DNA from: a virus
IMG/VR virus record: IMGVR_UViG_3300042907_000977
Coordinates: 1 to 27,199 of that record
DNA length: 27,199 nt
Direction: 5' to 3' (one strand)
Shown here piece after piece: positions 12,306 to 18,764 of this stretch (position 1 is its first letter; each line of letters opens with the position of its first letter). Below the pieces are notes generated by a model. The model did not search any database. It was not told where the DNA came from and was given only the letters and a program-made list of their open reading frames with translations. Position numbers and translations under genes: made by a program.

Positions 12306-12788
12306 ATGAACTTTAACACTCTGGTTGCTTCGGCGGTTGTCACCCTCTCGCTCACTTCTATTGCTTCGGCTCAGTGGTCTAACAGCGGTGGTGGACTCAA
12401 TATTGGAATTGGCGGCTCATACGGTAAGTTCAAGGACAAGATTAGTGAGACAGGCGCAAACGGACAAACCGTTAGCCGCACTCGCACCGTTACGAACAAC
12501 GACTTTCGTTGGGGCGTTGGCATGGGTGGGTACTCCAACACCAACAACTACGGCGGTGGCGGCTATGGCTACGGCGGGGGTGGCTTCTACGGCGGTGGTG
12601 GCTACGGTGCACAAGTAATGCCGTACTACGGTGGTGGTTACGGCGCACAAGTAATGCCGTACTACGGTGGTGGCTGTTATCCTGTCGTGGTTCCGTACTC
12701 CCCGTTCACTGGCACCTTCGGCAATCCGTGCTATGCTCCACAGGTGTTTGCTCCTGCGGCAGTCTGCCCTCAGTTTATTGTTCGCTAA
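12306..12788 (+). CDS. Exported Gly/Tyr-rich protein
   Basis: 160 residues. Residues 1-22 form a signal peptide (NTLVASAVVTLSLTSIASAQ, cut after ASA). The mature part begins with a short beta-like domain (GLNIGIGGSYGKFKDKI), then a run of GGGGYGYGGGGFYG units and two copies of a 12-residue unit containing GYGAQVMPYYGG. The end has three Cys in a Pro/aromatic-rich segment. It is probably a secreted or surface coat-like protein; Gly/Tyr repeats of this kind occur in adhesive and outer-surface proteins. No family is recognised. With the barrel-like protein at 1872 it is one of two exported proteins of the phage. Confidence 0.7.
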   Translation: MNFNTLVASAVVTLSLTSIASAQWSNSGGGLNIGIGGSYGKFKDKISETGANGQTVSRTRTVTNNDFRWGVGMGGYSNTNNYGGGGYGYGGGGFYGGGGYGAQVMPYYGGGYGAQVMPYYGGGCYPVVVPYSPFTGTFGNPCYAPQVFAPAAVCPQFIVR

Positions 12789-13032
12789 CTAGTTTGGATA
12801 TTCTAATAATGCCTATCCCGTTTCGCTACCAAAGATCATGGTTGGGTTGACAACCTATTAAAACGCGAGACAAAGCCAAGAAATACTCCGTTAAGTCCAG
12901 AAGCACATACGCATACACCCATACGACACTAGTTGGGTTGGCAGGAGAGGAATGCTTGGAGTTTGAAGACTGTTGGGGTTCTTCATGCGGTGTTCAGAGT
13001 ACCGTGGCACAGCACACTCACTGAAATGGTTT
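12789..13032 (+). other. Non-coding gap, possible small RNA
   Basis: No gene is visible. GGTTG/CAACC can form a small hairpin near 12840-12857, GAAGA/TCTTC lies near 12966-12985, and a strong terminator ends the region. The presence of the terminator implies the stretch is transcribed. Confidence 0.35.
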
Positions 13033-13065
13033 GACGGCTCCATTCAAAAGCCGTCGTTTTTTTTT
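13033..13065 (+). terminator. Rho-independent terminator before the tRNA cluster
   Basis: GACGGCT pairs with AGCCGTC after a nine-base loop and is followed by nine T. It separates the upstream transcript from the three tRNAs that begin one base later. Confidence 0.93.
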
Positions 13066-13140
13066 GGTTCTGTCGTCTAGTCTGGTCTAGGACACCTCCT
13101 TTTCACGGAGGCGACACGGGTTCGAATCCCGTCAGAATCA
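13066..13140 (+). tRNA. tRNA-Glu (UUC)
   Basis: 75 bases. Acceptor GGTTCTG/CAGAATC (one G:T), anticodon stem CCTCC/GGAGG with loop TTTTCAC (anticodon TTC), T arm ACGGG-TTCGAAT-CCCGT. No encoded CCA. It begins directly after the terminator T tract. Confidence 0.93.
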
Positions 13141-13144
13141 TTTT

Positions 13145-13226
13145 GGGAGAATACTCAAGTGGACAACGAGGCTTGACTGTAAATCAAGCGGCATAGCCTT
13201 CGGGGGTTCGAATCCCTCTTCTCCCA
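13145..13226 (+). tRNA. tRNA-Tyr (GUA)
   Basis: 82 bases with a long variable arm as expected for class II. Acceptor GGGAGAA/TTCTCCC is perfect, anticodon stem CTTGA/TCAAG with loop CTGTAAA (anticodon GTA), T arm with TTCGAAT. No encoded CCA. Confidence 0.95.
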
Positions 13227-13229
13227 TTC

Positions 13230-13301
13230 GCCGCCTTAGCACAGTGGTAGTGCAGTTGATTTGTAATCAACAGGTCATCGGTTCGAATCCGATAGGCGGC
13301 T
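13230..13301 (+). tRNA. tRNA-Thr (UGU)
   Basis: 72 bases. Acceptor GCCGCCT/AGGCGGC is perfect, anticodon stem GTTGA/TCAAC with loop TTTGTAA (anticodon TGT), T arm ATCGG-TTCGAAT-CCGAT. No encoded CCA. It is third in a tight Glu-Tyr-Thr array. Confidence 0.94.
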
Positions 13302-13344
13302 TTGTTAAGACACGGTTCAACTACTCTACAAATGAACATAGGAT

Positions 13345-13548
13345 ATGGAAACACTGGCATTTACTCTTTATGGAATCGGAGCAATAGCCTTCACATCAGC
13401 GGCTACGCTAAAATTGTACGCACACGCATACGCTCGTGGTTATGAAAACGGCAAGCACTATGGATTTTCTGATGGGTTGAATCACGCTAGGCTGAAAACT
13501 GTAAAGCCGCATAATTCATCTCGCAAGCAGATGGTTGCTGCTGTCTGA
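13345..13548 (+). CDS. Small single-span membrane protein
   Basis: 67 residues, ATG behind ATAGGAT. One N-terminal hydrophobic helix (LAFTLYGIGAIAFTSAATL) is followed by a basic, soluble tail (GYENGKHYGFSDGLNHARLK). It ends back to back with the minus-strand gene at 13549. No family is recognised. Confidence 0.6.
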   Translation: METLAFTLYGIGAIAFTSAATLKLYAHAYARGYENGKHYGFSDGLNHARLKTVKPHNSSRKQMVAAV

Positions 13549-14913
13549 TTAAACCAATAGCAAATCAGCAGTCAAGATTGGTCTGTTCATCACCGATAGA
13601 ATGTCGGTGTTCAGACCAATTCTATTTTCCGAAACAGTTGTTTCGTTAAGATATACACGAACCCTATTCTGCTTCAGAGTTTCATCGGAAGTAAATTTCA
13701 CGGTGAATGAGTGGGCGTTAGACGCAGCAGTTCCTGCTCGGTAATTAATTAGTAGAGTTTCACCCGCAAACAGTGCTGCAACAGCAGTCTTTGTTTGCGT
13801 GTTTGGTGATGTGATCTCTAGAATATTTGTTCCTGTAGGAATAATTGAAGTGCTGCTGAATTCTGCTGTAGTGTAGTATTCGGTAATTGCACCAAGAGAA
13901 ATACCTGTAACTACAAGTGGAGATCCTGTGTCTGTACTAGTACGACCAGTTAGTGTGCAGGTTACTGTTCCTAATACAACTCCCTGTTCGGTATCAGGAG
14001 AGAAGAACGAGAAGGTTGCGCCTACGCTTGTGGCAGCACCAAAGGAATTCCATTGCTGTACAGCAGCCGCACTATCGTCTGCAAGAGAAATTGTGGTTGA
14101 AGCACCAACAGAAACCAATACACGAATGCCTTCAGTCTGTATTGAGTTTGTGTCTCCACCAGCAAGAAACTTACAGTTCTGTAGAGTGCCACCACCAATG
14201 GGTGTGTTCTCGCTTTCCCATGAATAAAATTCAGTAATACTTGAGGAGTTTTGTTCTCCTCTAATCAGCACTGCGAGCAGTGAAGATCCTCTAGAATCCC
14301 ATATATTTAAGAACGGGGTGAGATCAAATTTCACGATTGATCCACTCCACGAACCGATTGGTATTATTTCAGATGCCGCTGGTTCTGCGTCACCGCCTTC
14401 AATAGTCCATCCTGTTGCAGCGGCTTCGGATGGCTTGTACCAAGACACAGACGAGTCTATAGTGGTGTCTAGAGGCAGCAGGACGGCTTCTAGAAGCCCT
14501 CCTGAAGTTCCTGTGGATCGTGTCAGCGTGAGAGTAGCATTCCCGATTGTATATGGACTACCTGCGGTATAGCCTTCTATAGTACTCACAGCAGCAGAAA
14601 AATATTGGCGTGGATTCAGCAGTAGCACTGTTCTAAATTCTTGTGTTTTCGTTCCACCAACCTTCAACATATTTCTAGAACGATACAGTAAGTTGCCGCT
14701 GTCCCCACCCGTGTAGTATCCAGAAATTATTTTTGTTGGTTGCTGCACATCACTCAGTTCAATAAACTTGGAACTGAACGAATCAAATGCTTTTATCTTT
14801 ACTTCTGCTGAAAGATTCGTAATATAGGTATCGCTGTTTCCGTCTGATCCATATACCGTTGCTCTCACGGTCTGTGAATTAGAGTAATTATTGCGATAAC
14901 TAGAGTTAAGCAT
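13549..14913 (-). CDS. Virion or fibre-type protein with a DNRLRE-like region
   Basis: 454 residues from the ATG at 14913, which follows TAGGAGC; longer in-frame extensions overlap the upstream gene and lack a ribosome site. Residues ~40-230 have alternating strands with YFSAAVSTIEGYTAGSPY, ATLTLTRSTG, WYKPSEAAATGWTIEGGD, KFDLTPFLNIWDSRG, a layout like the DNRLRE/CBM96-type carbohydrate-binding beta sandwich. The C-terminal half is Ser/Thr-rich beta structure. It begins ten bases after the stop of the large fibre-like gene, so the two are co-transcribed and probably co-assembled. Binding of host surface glycan is an inference. Confidence 0.6.
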   Translation of the reverse strand: MLNSSYRNNYSNSQTVRATVYGSDGNSDTYITNLSAEVKIKAFDSFSSKFIELSDVQQPTKIISGYYTGGDSGNLLYRSRNMLKVGGTKTQEFRTVLLLNPRQYFSAAVSTIEGYTAGSPYTIGNATLTLTRSTGTSGGLLEAVLLPLDTTIDSSVSWYKPSEAAATGWTIEGGDAEPAASEIIPIGSWSGSIVKFDLTPFLNIWDSRGSSLLAVLIRGEQNSSSITEFYSWESENTPIGGGTLQNCKFLAGGDTNSIQTEGIRVLVSVGASTTISLADDSAAAVQQWNSFGAATSVGATFSFFSPDTEQGVVLGTVTCTLTGRTSTDTGSPLVVTGISLGAITEYYTTAEFSSTSIIPTGTNILEITSPNTQTKTAVAALFAGETLLINYRAGTAASNAHSFTVKFTSDETLKQNRVRVYLNETTVSENRIGLNTDILSVMNRPILTADLLLV

Positions 14914-14923
14914 AGTGCTCCTA

Positions 14924-17377
14924 TTACGAAGCGTAGAACGAGAAGGTGATTCCTGTTCCCGTGTTGTGCGGTGCAAATCCAACCGAATACGGTGGATAAA
15001 ATACATTGATCATGTCAATGTTGTCTACTTCAAGGAATAGTTCATCTCCGTGATACATTACATACGAATATGCTCCAGCAGTAAATCCGTATGTTGATGC
15101 GTCTGTTACAGAACCAACACACATAAATTCATTTTGTGATGAGTTGGCTCCTGTGGCAATACGCGAAACCTTGATACGAACACCCGTTGCACAGGTAAAT
15201 CCTGCGTTAGAGTTGTATTCGGTTAGGTTCTTTGCCACATATCCTGCAACATTTGTACGAGCCATGAACAACGGCTGTGTTGCGTTAGAATCAATTGCCA
15301 CACTAACTGAACCACTTGATACAGTATTTGCAAGAGTCTGCAACTGTGTGTTTACAGCATTCTTGACCAGTGAATAAATTGAAAGTGAATCAGTAAAGTC
15401 AAAAGCACCAACACTAACTGTTGGATCGTAAAGAGCCTTCTTTGCAGCAATCAAAAAGTCTGTATTAGTCTTGACTTGGGAAATGGTGGCATTCACTGTG
15501 GATGTTGGAGTATCAAGATTTGCCAATTCGATTGGCATAAATCCACCCGAATATCCCTTGACGATTACTGGTCCGTTGGCAGTGTCTCCTGCAACCCACA
15601 ATCCGTATTCTGCACTCGTGGTTCCCGTGACAGGAATGGGAGCATACGATGGAGCAGTAATACCAATCTGTGCGCTGAATGTGGCGTAGGCGTTAAAAGA
15701 GAACCCTGAGTTAACAAGGTACATATTAACTGCGGCACCACACCAACCTGCACCCGTAGTACCACTAACTTGTGTTAGTGTTCCCGTTGAACTCACTGCT
15801 GCATTCATGTATGTTGGAACAGTAGAGAAAGACAGGCTGTCTGCTGCTCCCTGACCAACAATAGTAACGGTGTCTGTGGTGTAGTTTAGATCACGAATAT
15901 CAAGATCCGTAGCAGATACAGTTACACCCGTTATGGTGGACACATTCACATTCAGTGCATTGTTGGTGGAATAGACTGCTTCAATAGCAGCCGTTGAACC
16001 AGCAAAAGCGTACAAGGATGTTGGTACAGTGCTTTCGACTCCTGTGCCGTATACAGTAATATTATCTGTGGCTGCGGTAATACCGCGAATACTAAAGTCG
16101 GAAGCCTGAACATAAACAGCCGTTGCACCAGTTACTCCAAATATTCCAAGATTGGAGAAGGACGATACTGTTACGGGAAGAGGGGCACTTACAGTGATAC
16201 CAACAGGGTATCCACTTGCGATGCCTTGAATTCCCACATAATCTATTCCAGCGGTACTGCCAAGAGTAGTTCCACCGTACAGGTTTCGAATATCTAAATC
16301 GGTTGCAGATACGGTCAGAGTTCCAACTGTAATTCCTACAGCCACTCCTCCTGATACACCCACAACGGTTAGAGATGTTCCTGTTGTACCCACAATGGTT
16401 GTGGCAAGACTATAAATTGCAGATGGAGCAAGGAATTCATATCTTCCCCATGAACCGCAAAGACCCACTGGAAGGGGCGCGGAAGCCTGAACATAAACAG
16501 CCGTTGCGCCTGTTACTCCGAATATTCCAAGATTGGATAAGGATAGATTAGCGAAAGACGATACGGTTACAGGAATAGGAGAACTTACGGTGATACCAAC
16601 AGGGTATCCGCTTTCAATTCCTTGAATACCAACATAGTCTATTCCAACAGTGCTTCCACTAGAGGTTCCACCGTATAGATTTCGAATACTGAAACTGCTA
16701 CCCACAACATTCAGCGTTCCAACTGTAATACCAACAGGGTATCCACTTTCGATTCCTTGAATACCAACATAATCTATTCCAACAGTACTTCCACTAGAGG
16801 TTCCACCGTATAGGTTTCGAATACTGAAACTGCTACCCGCAACATTCAGCGTTCCAACTGTGATGCCTACAGCAACTCCTCCTGATACACCAGCAACATT
16901 CAGCGTTCCAACCGTGATGCCTACAGCAACTCCTCCTGATACACCAGTAACGGTGAGAGATGTTCCTGTTGTGCCCACAATGGTTGTGGCAAGACTATAA
17001 AATCCAGATGTAGGCAGAAATTCATATCTTCCCCATGAGCCAGTAAGACCCACTGGAGCAACATTCAGCGTTCCAACTGTAATACCTATAGGAACTCCTC
17101 CTCCCGATACACCCATAACGGTAAGAGATGTTCCTGTGGTGCCTACAATGGTTGTGGCAAGACTGTAAATTCCAGATGAAGCAAGAAAATCATAGTTTGC
17201 CCATGAGCCAGAAAGACCCACTGGAAGGGGCGCGGAGCCACTTGCATATATTACTGTGTCGTCTGCACCGTAGGCAATCTTGACAATTTGATGATGTGCG
17301 GTATTGACATAATCGCTGGCTATGGTATAACTAATACCATCAGTAACAATGTTGTAGTTGTCGCTAGTCGCTGCCAT
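14924..17377 (-). CDS. Large repetitive tail-fibre-like protein
   Basis: 817 residues behind GGAGAAGCAA. The body is built of repeated beta modules: GITVGTLNV recurs many times, a module GSWGRYEF...IYSLATTIVGTTGTSLTV occurs three times, and IRNLYGGTSSGSTVGIDYVG plus IQGIESGYPVGITV three times. These form long stretches of near-identical DNA between about 16080 and 17240. The C-terminal ~150 residues are non-repetitive (RIKVSRIATGANSSQNEFMC, YSYVMYHGDELFLEVDN) and look like a tip or trimerisation domain. It is a candidate receptor-binding fibre, or a long structural appendage. Composition (Gly, Thr, Val, Ser) and lack of Cys in the repeats fit such proteins. No enzyme motif is seen. Confidence 0.7.
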   Translation of the reverse strand: MAATSDNYNIVTDGISYTIASDYVNTAHHQIVKIAYGADDTVIYASGSAPLPVGLSGSWANYDFLASSGIYSLATTIVGTTGTSLTVMGVSGGGVPIGITVGTLNVAPVGLTGSWGRYEFLPTSGFYSLATTIVGTTGTSLTVTGVSGGVAVGITVGTLNVAGVSGGVAVGITVGTLNVAGSSFSIRNLYGGTSSGSTVGIDYVGIQGIESGYPVGITVGTLNVVGSSFSIRNLYGGTSSGSTVGIDYVGIQGIESGYPVGITVSSPIPVTVSSFANLSLSNLGIFGVTGATAVYVQASAPLPVGLCGSWGRYEFLAPSAIYSLATTIVGTTGTSLTVVGVSGGVAVGITVGTLTVSATDLDIRNLYGGTTLGSTAGIDYVGIQGIASGYPVGITVSAPLPVTVSSFSNLGIFGVTGATAVYVQASDFSIRGITAATDNITVYGTGVESTVPTSLYAFAGSTAAIEAVYSTNNALNVNVSTITGVTVSATDLDIRDLNYTTDTVTIVGQGAADSLSFSTVPTYMNAAVSSTGTLTQVSGTTGAGWCGAAVNMYLVNSGFSFNAYATFSAQIGITAPSYAPIPVTGTTSAEYGLWVAGDTANGPVIVKGYSGGFMPIELANLDTPTSTVNATISQVKTNTDFLIAAKKALYDPTVSVGAFDFTDSLSIYSLVKNAVNTQLQTLANTVSSGSVSVAIDSNATQPLFMARTNVAGYVAKNLTEYNSNAGFTCATGVRIKVSRIATGANSSQNEFMCVGSVTDASTYGFTAGAYSYVMYHGDELFLEVDNIDMINVFYPPYSVGFAPHNTGTGITFSFYAS
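16080..17240 (-). repeat. Intragenic repeats of the fibre gene
   Basis: Near-identical blocks recur, for example the segments around 16590-16710 and 16730-16845, and 16320-16470 against 16910-17050. All lie in frame in the fibre gene, so recombination would add or remove whole modules. Confidence 0.8.
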
Positions 17378-17417
17378 TTGCTTCTCCGCTTTTTCAGTGT
17401 CGTGATCAATTCAAGGA

Positions 17418-17424
17418 CTAAATA
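17418..17424 (+). promoter_or_regulatory. Late-promoter-like box (CTAAATA) upstream of gp33
   Basis: CTAAATA lies 14 bases before the ATG at 17438 in the gap between the diverging fibre and gp33 genes. It matches the other putative late boxes. Confidence 0.35.
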
Positions 17425-17437
17425 AGAGTACCCCCCT

Positions 17438-17680
17438 ATGTATATTTCCGAAAGTAAACCCGTCATGGACATCAACAATATCCGTTTTCCCCGTGAAGTA
17501 GAAAATCATGTCAAAAACTATGAAGTTTCATATATTGACGCAGTGATCGCGGTATGTGAACGGTACGGCATTGAGCCACAGGTGGGAGCCAAGTTCTTGA
17601 GCAAGCCAATTATTGAAAAAATAAAGGCTGAAGGACAGGAACTAAATCTGCTTCCTAAAAAATCAAAACTACCTGTTTAA
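17438..17680 (+). CDS. 33: Late transcription co-activator gp33
   Basis: 80 residues. T4 gp33 bridges the sliding clamp gp45 and the RNA polymerase beta flap to activate late promoters. The middle segment (YIDAVIAVCERYGIEPQVG, then KPIIEKIKAEGQELNLLP) has the pattern of marine T4-like gp33, and the acidic helix with ELNLLPKKSKLPV at the C-terminus fits the clamp/flap-binding end. Its position directly upstream of gp32 matches the T4 neighbourhood (33-59-32). The ATG at 17438 is used; an in-frame ATG at 17465 is also possible. Fairly sure from sequence and synteny. Confidence 0.75.
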   Translation: MYISESKPVMDINNIRFPREVENHVKNYEVSYIDAVIAVCERYGIEPQVGAKFLSKPIIEKIKAEGQELNLLPKKSKLPV

Positions 17681-17682
17681 CC

Positions 17683-17710
17683 TTGACTCGGTACGATTAT
17701 GTGGTACTAT
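17683..17710 (+). promoter_or_regulatory. Sigma70-like promoter of gp32
   Basis: TTGACT (17683-17688), 16-base spacer, TACTAT (17705-17710). The leader after it contains the hairpin at 17723-17743 and a TTAAATA box at 17746-17752. Confidence 0.75.
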
Positions 17711-17722
17711 TGGCTACATAGT

Positions 17723-17743
17723 TGTGGTGAATTGTTCACCACA
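17723..17743 (+). promoter_or_regulatory. Perfect hairpin in the gp32 leader
   Basis: TGTGGTGAA-TTG-TTCACCACA, a nine-pair stem with three-base loop, lies 38 bases before the gp32 ATG. T4 gp32 represses its own translation through a leader pseudoknot; this element may be the counterpart, or an operator. Confidence 0.55.
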
Positions 17744-17781
17744 CATTAAATACATCGTACAAATCGCACAAGGAGTTTACT

Positions 17782-18705
17782 ATGGGATTCAAGGATATGA
17801 AGTCGGCATCGGGTTCAAACTACCAGTCACTTGCCTCTGAAATGGACAAGATGGCAAAGAAGTCGGAGTCCTACAAGGATGACCGTATGTGGAAGGCTGA
17901 CACCGATAAGACAGGAAACGGCTATGCAGAGATTAGATTTCTTCCTGCACCTGATGGCGAAGACTTGCCGTGGGCGCGTATTTGGAATCACGGGTTTCGT
18001 GGACCAGGTGGTTGGTACATTGAAAACTCCCTTACAACCATTGGGCTGAAGGATCCTGTGTCTGAGATGAACTCTCAGTTGTGGGCAAGTGGTTCCGATG
18101 ATGACAAGAAGATTGCGCGTGATCGCAAGCGCAAGTTGTCGTACATCAGCAACATTCTTGTGGTCAGCGACCCAAAGAACCCTCAGAATGAGGGCAAGGT
18201 GTTCTTGTTCCGTTACGGCAAGAAGATTTTTGAGAAGATTCAGGAAGCAATGAATCCACAGTTCCAAGACGAGAAGCCCACCAATCCCTTTGACTTTTGG
18301 AATGGTGCAACCTTTAAGTTGAAGATTCGTCAGGTTGAAGGCTACACCAACTACGACCGCAGCGAGTTTTCTGCTCCGTCTGCCGTGCTTGGTGGAGACG
18401 ATGCTGCTCTAGAGAAGTTGTGGAAGAAGCAGTATTCCCTCAAGGAGTTTACGGATCCAAAGTCATTCAAGACATACGAAGAACTAAAGACTCGTCTTCG
18501 TGATGTGTTGGGTGACAATATTCGTGCCTCCACCTCTGAGAATGCGTACAAGGGTGGAGCAGAGAAGGCTTCATTTGATGATGAGGATGCGGCTCCTGTT
18601 GTAAAGAAGGCTGCACCACAATCAAAGAAGCCTGTGAAGGAAAGCACTGACGACGATACCGAAGACGCACTTTCTTACTTCGAGAAGTTGGCAAGCGAAG
18701 ACTAA
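17782..18705 (+). CDS. 32: Single-stranded DNA-binding protein gp32
   Basis: 307 residues (T4 gp32 has 301). gp32 coats ssDNA cooperatively in replication, recombination and repair. The N-terminal basic region (SEMDKMAKKSESYKDDRMWK) is followed by the OB-fold core with HGFRGPGGWYIENSLTTIG, RKRKLSYISNILVVSDPKNP, NEGKVFLFRYGKKIFEKI and FKLKIRQVEGYTNYDRSEF, all near-matches to T4 gp32. The C-terminal tail is acidic (STDDDTEDALSYFEKLASED), the region that binds partner proteins. The Cys ligands of the T4 zinc site (Cys77, 87, 90) are not present; the site is replaced by GLKDPVSEMNSQLW, as I recall from marine relatives. The start follows AAGGAG. Its leader is structured. Confidence 0.95.
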   Translation: MGFKDMKSASGSNYQSLASEMDKMAKKSESYKDDRMWKADTDKTGNGYAEIRFLPAPDGEDLPWARIWNHGFRGPGGWYIENSLTTIGLKDPVSEMNSQLWASGSDDDKKIARDRKRKLSYISNILVVSDPKNPQNEGKVFLFRYGKKIFEKIQEAMNPQFQDEKPTNPFDFWNGATFKLKIRQVEGYTNYDRSEFSAPSAVLGGDDAALEKLWKKQYSLKEFTDPKSFKTYEELKTRLRDVLGDNIRASTSENAYKGGAEKASFDDEDAAPVVKKAAPQSKKPVKESTDDDTEDALSYFEKLASED

Positions 18706-18733
18706 ATACTTACGACCTTCGGTTTCGCAATAA

Positions 18734-18764
18734 AGGGGCGCACTTCGGTGCGCCTCTTTGTTTT
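18734..18764. terminator. Bidirectional terminator between gp32 and the tape measure gene
   Basis: GGCGCAC (18737-18743), TTCG loop, GTGCGCC (18748-18754). A T-rich run follows on the plus side and an A-rich run precedes, so it can end both converging transcripts. Confidence 0.9.

Noticed and set aside
12325-12850. Several out-of-frame Gly/Trp/Thr-rich frames over the exported Gly-rich gene
   Set aside because: They are by-products of its low-complexity repeats.
13066-13301. tRNA array as a phage integration (att) site
   Set aside because: No integrase, no duplicated tRNA 3' end and complete tRNAs; the phage looks lytic.
16080-17240. Repeats in the fibre gene as a CRISPR or a diversity-generating template
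   Set aside because: All repeats keep the reading frame, and no reverse transcriptase or template/variable repeat pair with adenine-specific changes is visible.
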